Source: a virus. From it: a DNA stretch of 22,062 bases. Below are positions 14,893-18,337 of the stretch, piece after piece; positions within the stretch are counted from its first letter, which is position 1, and each line of letters begins with the position of its first letter. The notes under the pieces are model-generated. The model was given only the letters and a program-made list of their open reading frames with translations. It was not told the DNA's origin and searched no databases. The stretch spans positions 1-22,062 of the IMG/VR virus record IMGVR_UViG_3300042261_001426, one strand, 5' to 3'. A program made the translations under genes and the position numbers.

Positions 14893-14924
14893 AAAAATCT
14901 CCAAAAAAATATTTGGAGATTTTT
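14893..14924 (-). terminator. intrinsic terminator ending the tRNA cluster
   Basis: A 13-base inverted repeat AAAAATCTCCAAA / TTTGGAGATTTTT with a 6-base loop and a run of T on the minus strand. It lies 18 bases beyond the 3' end of tRNA-Pro, the last tRNA of the cluster. The T run on the other strand makes it potentially bidirectional, but no plus-strand gene ends here. Confidence 0.75.
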
Positions 14925-14941
14925 CGTTTTTTTTATTTTTG

Positions 14942-15013
14942 TAGCCGATGCCAGATTCGAACTGACGTGATCCAATTCCCAAAATTGGAGCGTGACCTCT
15001 ACGCTAATCGGCT
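14942..15013 (-). tRNA. tRNA-Pro(TGG)
   Basis: Canonical 72-base cloverleaf without encoded CCA. Acceptor AGCCGAT/ATCGGCT is fully paired, D stem is GCGT/ACGC, anticodon stem CCAAT/ATTGG encloses TTTGGGA (TGG, G37), and T arm GTCAG-TTCGAAT-CTGGC has one G-T pair. The discriminator is A. This is the last gene of the cluster, just before the terminator. Confidence 0.92.
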
Positions 15014-15018
15014 ATTTG

Positions 15019-15091
15019 TAGCCACGGCAGGATTCAAACCTACGACGTTTGCTTTAGAAGAGCAACATTCTATTCACTGAATTACGTGGCC
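15019..15091 (-). tRNA. tRNA-Arg(TCT)
   Basis: 73-base cloverleaf. The acceptor has six Watson-Crick pairs plus a G1-T72 wobble, T8 and A9 are present, and the D stem is ATTC/GAAT. Anticodon stem TTGCT/AGCAA encloses CTTCTAA (TCT). T arm is GTAGG-TTTGAAT-CCTGC, discriminator A. It reads AGA/AGG, codons frequent in AT-rich phage genes. Confidence 0.9.
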
Positions 15092-15097
15092 ATTATT

Positions 15098-15268
15098 TCA
15101 ATCAATATTAATCAAATCAGATTCTTCTGCTTTTTTCCTTTTCCCATCAGGATAAGAAACAACATAGATATATTTAAGTCCAGTATATTCGACAAACAGA
15201 ATTCTTCCAATTCCACTTGTTCCATTTACATGAACAACATCATTCATTTTAAATTTTGGCTCTCTCAT
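15098..15268 (-). CDS. small KOW/Tudor-like protein (56 aa)
   Basis: A protein of 56 residues inside the tRNA cluster. It reads MREPKFKMNDVVHVNGTSGI and onward to a PDGKRKKAEESDL tail, a pattern typical of small SH3/KOW-like barrels (F-x-x-x-D-x-V...G-x-G-x-I, then hydrophobic strands). The fold guess is inference. Its ATG overlaps the stop of the upstream 59-residue gene (TAATG), so the two are coupled. Confidence 0.6.
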   Translation of the reverse strand: MREPKFKMNDVVHVNGTSGIGRILFVEYTGLKYIYVVSYPDGKRKKAEESDLINID

Positions 15269-15447
15269 TAGTAAATATCAGATCCCTTTCGTTTATTTTC
15301 AGAAAATTCTTCGCATTTTGTGTTATGATCGTAATCAGGAAGATCATTCATAATTTTTTTGAATTCCTCATAACCTTTTTTTGCCAAATCAATTTCGGCA
15401 AAATACGATTCGTTATAACTTTTCTTGTCCCATTCTTTGTTTGACAT
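15268..15447 (-). CDS. small hypothetical protein (59 aa)
   Basis: A charged protein of 59 residues starting MSNKEWDKKSYNESYFAEID, helical in the middle (AKKGYEEFKKIMNDLPDYDH), with an acidic and Lys-rich tail. No family is recognised. The leader is A/T-rich without a Shine-Dalgarno, and the stop overlaps the next start. It follows directly on the permuted tRNA-like region. Confidence 0.55.
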   Translation of the reverse strand: MSNKEWDKKSYNESYFAEIDLAKKGYEEFKKIMNDLPDYDHNTKCEEFSENKRKGSDIY

Positions 15448-15491
15448 AATAAAAAAATTTTTAATTATTGTTGTATATAGTCTAAATTAAC

Positions 15492-15622
15492 AGATTTCTT
15501 TTTCGCTTGCCTCCCCGCTAACCATTTGCGTACACCCCGATGTTTATTTTTTTGTCGGGGTGGAATGGGTTCGAACCATCATACAGGAGTTTCCATTAGC
15601 TTTTTAATGCTGTTAGAAATCT
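15492..15622 (-). tRNA. circularly permuted tRNA-like gene, Ser(GGA)-like
   Basis: On the minus strand the 3' half comes first (15596 to 15555): ATGGAAA, CTCCT, GTAT, then T arm GATGG-TTCGAAC-CCATT, one extra C, then CACCCCGA. After a 14-base A-rich spacer comes the 5' half (15540 to 15511): TCGGGGTG, TA, D arm CGC-AAATGGTTA-GCG, then GGGAG. Joined between GGGAG and ATGGAAA they give a cloverleaf with an 8-base acceptor match, T8-A9, a GG-containing D loop, a paired anticodon stem, T33, anticodon GGA and purine 37. Complementary 8-mers AGATTTCT and AGAAATCT flank the halves (15615-15622, 15492-15499). Odd points are the short variable loop for Ser and the extra base. Two unrelated half-gene remnants remain possible. 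Confidence 0.5.
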
Positions 15623-15630
15623 TTTCAAAA

Positions 15631-15697
15631 TGTGGGTCGTGATCGAACCTACGATTTTCAGATTATTCTGTTGAGTTAACCACTACTATAGTCCCAC
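15631..15697 (-). pseudogene. degenerate tRNA
   Basis: 67-base tRNA-like sequence. Acceptor GTGGGAC/GACCCAC has one A-A mismatch, T8-A9 are present, and the D loop AGTGGTTA is normal with a 3-pair stem. The anticodon arm is unpairable as a 5+7+5 arm, and the T arm (CGTAGG-TTCGATC-ACGAC) lacks about two bases on its 3' side. About six bases are missing overall compared with a normal tRNA, so I read it as a decayed gene. No anticodon is assigned; GAA lies in the damaged region. Confidence 0.6.
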
Positions 15698-15706
15698 TAT
15701 ATTTAG

Positions 15707-15796
15707 CTCCGTCGGGAAGACTCGAACTTCCATAACATCTCTCGATGTATACAAGGGATTAACAGTCCCTCCTCTTGCCAATTAGAGTACAACGGA
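15707..15796 (-). tRNA. tRNA-Asn(GTT) with long variable arm
   Basis: 90-base tRNA. The acceptor TCCGTTG/CGACGGA has one wobble, T8-A9 are present, and D arm CTCT-AATTGGCA-AGAG is canonical. Anticodon arm AGGGA-CTGTTAA-TCCCT gives GTT, T arm is GGAAG-TTCGAGT-CTTCC, and the discriminator is G. T1-A72, G73 and the anticodon loop match bacterial tRNA-Asn. The variable region is 22 bases instead of about 5 and folds as ACATC-GAGA-GATGT, a 5-pair stem with a GNRA loop. Everything else is intact, so this is a class II-like tRNA with Asn identity elements. Confidence 0.88.
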
Positions 15797-15820
15797 ATAA
15801 CATTATTAATTCTATATCAA

Positions 15821-15895
15821 GAGCTTCTGTCCAGTAACGATCTGGCTTCCTCACTTTACAAGAGTGAACATCATCCATTAAATGCTTCAGAAGCT
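15821..15895 (-). tRNA. tRNA-Thr(TGT), atypical T loop
   Basis: 75-base tRNA-like gene. Acceptor AGCTTCT/AGAAGCT is fully paired (the match extends one further pair), anticodon arm is TCACT-CTTGTAA-AGTGA with TGT, and the T arm is CCAG-ATCGTTA-CTGG. The T loop reads ATCGTTA instead of TTCGAAT, so the usual T54-A58 pair is swapped to A54-T58. Position 8 is G rather than T and the discriminator is C. It may be a diverged functional tRNA or an early pseudogene. Confidence 0.65.
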
Positions 15896-15916
15896 TAACA
15901 AATCTATTTATAAAAG

Positions 15917-16004
15917 TTCAGGAGGCAAGGTTCGAACTTGCAGCGAGAGTTTTGCTCTCTCCCCGTCCAAAGCGGGGTGGGGATACCAATTTTCCTACTC
16001 CTGA
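15917..16004 (-). tRNA. class II tRNA with Gln anticodon (TTG)
   Basis: 88-base tRNA with strong stems: acceptor TCAGGAG/CTCCTGA, anticodon stem CCCCG/CGGGG enclosing CTTTGGA (TTG), T arm GCAAG-TTCGAAC-CTTGC, discriminator A. The variable region is 19 bases with a perfect GAGAG-CAAAA-CTCTC hairpin, and the D arm GGA-AAATTGGTA-TCC with three extra bases resembles Leu/Ser tRNAs. The anticodon says Gln, but the body (long arm, 3-pair D stem, A73) looks like Leu. The charged amino acid cannot be decided from sequence. Confidence 0.85.
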
Positions 16005-16016
16005 ATATATCACAAA

Positions 16017-16154
16017 CTACTTCACAACATATTTATCAACCCAACAGCCTCGAAGTTTTTCCGCAATTGCTTTCGCATCTTCTTCTTTAGAAAAAATATC
16101 GTAAATTCGCACATTGTTATCATTATCAACAGCCATCACAACATAAACAATCAT
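16017..16154 (-). CDS. small hypothetical protein (45 aa)
   Basis: A 45-residue ORF between tRNAs. The protein reads MIVYVVMAVDNDNNVRIYDI, then SKEEDAKAIAEKL and a CWVDKYVV strand. This beta-alpha-beta pattern with an acidic helix is common in small phage proteins. The leader is A/T-rich and contains a 10-base inverted repeat further upstream. No family is recognised. Confidence 0.6.
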   Translation of the reverse strand: MIVYVVMAVDNDNNVRIYDIFSKEEDAKAIAEKLRGCWVDKYVVK

Positions 16155-16181
16155 AATTTTATTTATTTATTTTCTCAATAA

Positions 16182-16218
16182 ACTTCTGAATACACTCTAC
16201 ATCAATTCATTCAGAAGT
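16182..16218 (-). repeat. 10-bp inverted repeat in leader
   Basis: ACTTCTGAAT and ATTCAGAAGT are perfect complements separated by 17 bases, about 28 bases upstream of the 45-residue gene. This could be a terminator for the upstream 60-residue gene or a leader hairpin. No T run follows, so a terminator is less likely. The rest of the 105-base spacer holds only a 12-codon ORF that I do not annotate. Confidence 0.45.
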
Positions 16219-16259
16219 TCTCGAAAAATTCTTTCTCATTTTCATTCATTACAAAACTT

Positions 16260-16442
16260 TTAATAGTTTTCATTAATTTCATCTTTAATATCCTGAAGCT
16301 GCTTAATAATATCATCCAAAGATTCTATCACAAGTACTTTTTTTGTTTCAGAAGTTACCTGAAGAGCAAAGTCATCAATATGAAGATGCAATCCAGAAAA
16401 CGGAGCATATGGCTCGAAAATGTAGGAAAACTTAATATTCAT
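16260..16442 (-). CDS. small hypothetical protein (60 aa)
   Basis: A 60-residue protein starting MNIKFSYIFEPYAPFSGLHL with a beta-rich N-terminal half and a C-terminal helix (SLDDIIKQLQDIKDEIN). No family is recognised. It has its own promoter-like repeat 27 bases upstream (copy 3) inside the tRNA cluster, suggesting separate expression. Confidence 0.62.
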   Translation of the reverse strand: MNIKFSYIFEPYAPFSGLHLHIDDFALQVTSETKKVLVIESLDDIIKQLQDIKDEINENY

Positions 16443-16469
16443 GTTATAATTTTTTGTTTATTAATATCT

Positions 16470-16484
16470 CAACAATTCAATATA
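16470..16484 (-). promoter_or_regulatory. promoter-like repeat TATATTGAATTGTTG, copy 3
   Basis: Identical 15-base core to copies 1 and 2, at 27 bases from the ATG of the 60-residue gene. The near-constant spacing to the ATG in three copies (27-30 bases) supports a shared promoter or leader. The 84 bases from here to tRNA-Glu hold nothing else that I recognise. Confidence 0.55.
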
Positions 16485-16568
16485 CAAAACAGTTATCAAA
16501 CTTCCAAATTTTTTTTGTTAAAATGTTTTAAAAATTATGGTTTACTCCTGAGATATAGTGTAATATAG

Positions 16569-16643
16569 TGACCAGTAGGGGATTCGAATCCCTGAAATGC
16601 TGGTTAGAAAGACCAGTGCCGCGAACCACTTGGCTAACGGGCC
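16569..16643 (-). tRNA. tRNA-Glu(TTC), imperfect stems
   Basis: 75-base cloverleaf. D stem is GCC/GGC and anticodon arm CTGGT-CTTTCTA-ACCAG gives TTC. The T arm is AGGGA-TTCGAAT-CCCCT with an A-C mismatch next to the loop, and the acceptor GGCCCGT/ACTGGTC has one C-T mismatch and one wobble. Discriminator A. The first 10 bases are shared with the 3' end of the homing endonuclease ORF, whose TAG stop is T8-A9-G10 of the tRNA. Confidence 0.75.
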
Positions 16644-17407
16644 ATGTTATATTGTATTTTATTTGCTGACTTGCCAGCACATTGTCGTGAACAATATTTC
16701 CTTTCTGTATTTCTTTTTCTTTTTGTAGAAAATTCTTTACCACATAAAGAACAAGTATAAGTAAATAAATTCACCTTTGAATCGTCATACAATTCCTCCA
16801 AATATCTATATTCATAATTATCTTTTACCCAATCGAATTCTCTTTTTAAATCACTTTTATATAGAACATCAATAGTATATCCATTATTAATTGCCAGTTC
16901 ACATTTCTTATCAACCAATTCAGCCCAAAACCCCTTTATCTCATATATATGTTTCTTTTCCACAAAGTCTGGATAATATTTTATCCCCTCTCCTTCTATA
17001 TACCCAGGGAATCTTTCAACTAATAAATCATTATCAAGTCTATATATAACCCAAACTAATTCATATGTTGAACCACAATAAATACCTTTATAATATCCGG
17101 AGTGTGATCTGCCAGAACCATTTCTATAACCACCTGTGTTTGTCTTATCATGCCCTTTATCAGCACATTCTTTAGAACAAAACTTCCTGTCTTTATATGA
17201 TACAAACTCTTTATTACAGTATTTGCATATTAAATTAAATTGTTTCCTACTATTGCCTTTGTTCCACGGAACATTTCCTTTCAATGCCTCTGATATTTTT
17301 TTCCTAACTTCTTTAGTTCTAACTCTTGATTTTGCGCAAGAGATAGAACAGAACCTACCAGTGCCATAAGAACCATCATGTTCTTTTCCGCATTTTTCAC
17401 ATTTCAT
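16634..17407 (-). CDS. PD-(D/E)XK homing endonuclease in tRNA cluster
   Basis: A 257-residue free-standing endonuclease. Three zinc fingers of the C-x-x-C...C-x-x-x-C type lie at residues 3-24, 61-81 and about 218-243. A NUMOD3-like DNA-binding motif (RKKISEALKGNVPWNKG, residues 35-51) follows the first finger. The nuclease core is GSTYELVWVIY (112-122) and YYPDF with EIKG (Pro146, Asp147, Glu156, Lys158), a PD-(D/E)XK signature. Its last codons and stop overlap the 5' end of tRNA-Glu, and a tRNA-like fragment lies directly upstream, so the cluster itself is the probable target. Its leader hairpin contains a T4-late-promoter-like octamer. Confidence 0.85.
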   Translation of the reverse strand: MKCEKCGKEHDGSYGTGRFCSISCAKSRVRTKEVRKKISEALKGNVPWNKGNSRKQFNLICKYCNKEFVSYKDRKFCSKECADKGHDKTNTGGYRNGSGRSHSGYYKGIYCGSTYELVWVIYRLDNDLLVERFPGYIEGEGIKYYPDFVEKKHIYEIKGFWAELVDKKCELAINNGYTIDVLYKSDLKREFDWVKDNYEYRYLEELYDDSKVNLFTYTCSLCGKEFSTKRKRNTERKYCSRQCAGKSANKIQYNMAR

Positions 17408-17412
17408 ATTAT

Positions 17413-17463
17413 TTCGGTTTAGTTATAAAATACATCTGTTATACGTATTTATAAAAAACCGAA
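17413..17463 (-). promoter_or_regulatory. leader hairpin with TATAAATA late promoter
   Basis: Minus-strand TTCGGTTT pairs with AAACCGAA (8 pairs), and the inner arms GTATTTATAA / TTATAAAATAC (plus-strand view) add 10 pairs around one bulge, leaving an 11-base loop. The 3' arm ends 5 bases before the endonuclease ATG, covering the ribosome-binding region. The 5' arm contains TATAAATA (17446-17453), the exact T4 late promoter. Initiation about 6 bases downstream would fall in the loop and remove the 5' arm. Confidence 0.65.
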
Positions 17464-17515
17464 CCTCTAATGAAAACCTTGGTTTATCATCTTAACCAAT
17501 TCGCCTACAGGAGCT
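17456..17515 (-). pseudogene. tRNA fragment truncated at T loop
   Basis: A tRNA-like 5' part: acceptor strand AGCTCCTG, TA, D arm around AATTGGTTA, an unpaired or rearranged anticodon region, then AGAGGTTCG, where the sequence switches to the endonuclease leader (GGTTTTTT). The D-loop to T-loop distance is about that of a tRNA. No CAGGAGCT acceptor strand follows. It looks like a tRNA interrupted at the T loop by the endonuclease cassette, but decay without insertion is possible. Confidence 0.45.
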
Positions 17516-17525
17516 TAAAAACAAG

Positions 17526-17597
17526 AGCACGTGGAGAATTTCGAAATCTCGACCACTTGTTTGGAAGACAAGGACTCTGCCTCTGAGTTACACGTGC
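17526..17597 (-). tRNA. tRNA-Gly(TCC)
   Basis: 72-base cloverleaf. Acceptor GCACGTG/CACGTGC is fully paired, with T8-A9, D stem ACTC/GAGT, and anticodon arm CTTGT-CTTCCAA-ACAAG (TCC). T arm GAGAT-TTCGAAA-TTCTC has one T-T mismatch. Discriminator T, as usual for Gly. Confidence 0.9.
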
Positions 17598-17603
17598 TTT
17601 TAA

Positions 17604-17711
17604 TCAAAAATTATCATTAAGATAATTCATTAAGAACACTCCAAAAATTATTCCCAAACTGAAAATGCCTATGACACTTCCTAAAGCAGAAAGCTGAATT
17701 GTAATATCCAT
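17604..17711 (-). CDS. single-span membrane micropeptide (35 aa)
   Basis: ORF between two tRNAs. The peptide MDITIQLSALGSVIGIFSLG continues IIFGVFLMNYL, one long hydrophobic span with a short polar tail. The ATG has an AAAGGA Shine-Dalgarno close upstream. It lies 23 bases from the next tRNA and resembles the other membrane micropeptide at 4687 in design. No homologue is recognised. Confidence 0.5.
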   Translation of the reverse strand: MDITIQLSALGSVIGIFSLGIIFGVFLMNYLNDNF

Positions 17712-17734
17712 ATTCCTTTTTCAAATTTTGTTTG

Positions 17735-17816
17735 CGGAGGATGAGAGATTCGAACTCCCATAGGTTTTATCCCGGCGGTATTCAAAGCAGCTGCAATACC
17801 ATTATGCGAATCCTCC
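17735..17816 (-). tRNA. tRNA-Ser(TGA)-like, weak anticodon stem
   Basis: 82-base tRNA. Acceptor GGAGGAT/ATCCTCC and T arm GGGAG-TTCGAAT-CTCTC are good, and D arm GCA-TAATGGTAT-TGC is normal. Counting a 7-base loop gives TTTGAAT with anticodon TGA, but the stem GCTGC/ACCGC has two mismatches. The variable region of about 15 bases and G73 fit Ser. The anticodon call is uncertain and the gene may be decaying. Confidence 0.6.
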
Positions 17817-17823
17817 TTATAAG

Positions 17824-17898
17824 TACCTCCGGCAGGATTCGAACCTGCAAAACTTCTGGGCCTAAACCAGACGACTTTTCCAATTTGCCCACGGAGGC
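17824..17898 (-). tRNA. tRNA-Leu(TAG) with short variable loop
   Basis: 75-base cloverleaf with well-paired stems: acceptor GCCTCCG/CGGAGGT (one wobble), anticodon arm TCTGG-TTTAGGC-CCAGA (TAG), T arm GCAGG-TTCGAAT-CCTGC, discriminator A. The variable loop is AGTTTT, 6 bases, whereas bacterial tRNA-Leu has a long arm. The D loop is long and A-rich. The amino acid is taken from the anticodon only. Confidence 0.82.
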
Positions 17899-18011
17899 AT
17901 ATTATTGAATTATATTACTTTTCAGTTTTCAGTTTAATGGAAATGTTCTGTTAATGCGAAAACCGAAATCATAACATTTATTCAGATGATTTGAAAATCT
18001 TTGGCTATCTG
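17899..18011. other. tRNA spacer, no feature seen
   Basis: 113 bases between tRNA-Leu and tRNA-Ile. I see no ORF of useful length, no clear hairpin and no tRNA remnant. Confidence 0.4.
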
Positions 18012-18085
18012 TACAGGAGGTAGGACTCGAACCCACTGACTCAGAGATATAAGCTCCGCGCAGATACCACTTTTGCTTCTCCTGC
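18012..18085 (-). tRNA. tRNA-Ile(TAT)
   Basis: 74-base cloverleaf. Acceptor GCAGGAG/CTCCTGT has a G-T end pair, D stem is GCA/TGC, anticodon arm CGGAG-CTTATAT-CTCTG has anticodon TAT and one wobble, and T arm is GTGGG-TTCGAGT-CCTAC. Discriminator A. Position 8 is A instead of T. A TAT anticodon for AUA is uncommon in bacteria, which usually use a modified CAT; it would suit an AT-rich phage rich in AUA. Confidence 0.82.
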
Positions 18086-18089
18086 ATAA

Positions 18090-18212
18090 AAAAATCATAA
18101 TTCGCAACACAAGACGGTTATCAATCATGGCGATTCCGTTCTTCGGGTAGAGTAAAGGTTCGACGGCCCGATTAAGTGTTCTTTCTATTACTAATCAAGA
18201 ATTATGATTTTT
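18090..18212 (-). ncRNA. structured inverted-repeat spacer RNA
   Basis: Perfect 14-base inverted repeat AAAAATCATAATTC / GAATTATGATTTTT closes a 123-base element that exactly fills the space between two tRNAs. Inside are AACAC/GTGTT (18106-18110 with 18176-18180), ACGG/CCGT (18114-18117 with 18136-18139) and CGGG/CCCG (18144-18147 with 18167-18170), which can form a three-way junction. It is not a tRNA that I can fold. It could be a small RNA, a processing element or the remnant of a rearranged tRNA. Confidence 0.45.
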
Positions 18213-18213
18213 G

Positions 18214-18291
18214 TGGATCAGCAGAGAATCGAACTCTGGTCCGGCAAGCTCCATGTAGGTTTTTCTTACCGTCAACACACCTGTCTGACCC
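18214..18291 (-). tRNA. non-canonical tRNA-like gene, anticodon unresolved
   Basis: 78-base gene with good ends: acceptor GGGTCAG/CTGATCC (one wobble), T arm CAGAG-TTCGATT-CTCTG (perfect), discriminator A. The 46 bases between do not give a normal D plus anticodon arm. Two competing folds are visible: AGGT...ACCT as a D stem with an 18-base loop, or CGGTAAG/CTTGCCG as a 7-pair arm with a 16-base loop. The first gene of the cluster, it starts just after promoter copy 4. Confidence 0.55.
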
Positions 18292-18293
18292 AT

Positions 18294-18308
18294 CAACACT
18301 TCAATATA
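18294..18308 (-). promoter_or_regulatory. promoter-like repeat, copy 4 (tRNA cluster)
   Basis: TATATTGAAGTGTTG differs by one base from the other three copies. It lies 3-17 bases upstream of the first tRNA and downstream of the polymerase gene, the right place for the tRNA-cluster promoter. Confidence 0.58.
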
Positions 18309-18337
18309 CGATTTTTTCTAAAAGTACCAAAATATTT

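Noticed and set aside
15533-15562. Rho-independent terminator from CACCCCGA / TCGGGGTG
   Set aside because: No T run follows on either strand, and both arms are the acceptor strands of tRNA halves.
15492-15622. Permuted tmRNA as explanation of the inside-out tRNA
   Set aside because: The D loop is an ordinary tRNA D loop, the tmRNA 5' signature is absent, and the short frame after it (GCAAGCGAAAAAGAAATC then TGTTAA) does not look like a degradation tag.
18120-18180. Plus-strand AGGTTCGACGG resembling the 5' signature of tmRNA
   Set aside because: No matching acceptor 3' strand, tag reading frame or room for pseudoknots; the following sequence is a tRNA on the other strand.
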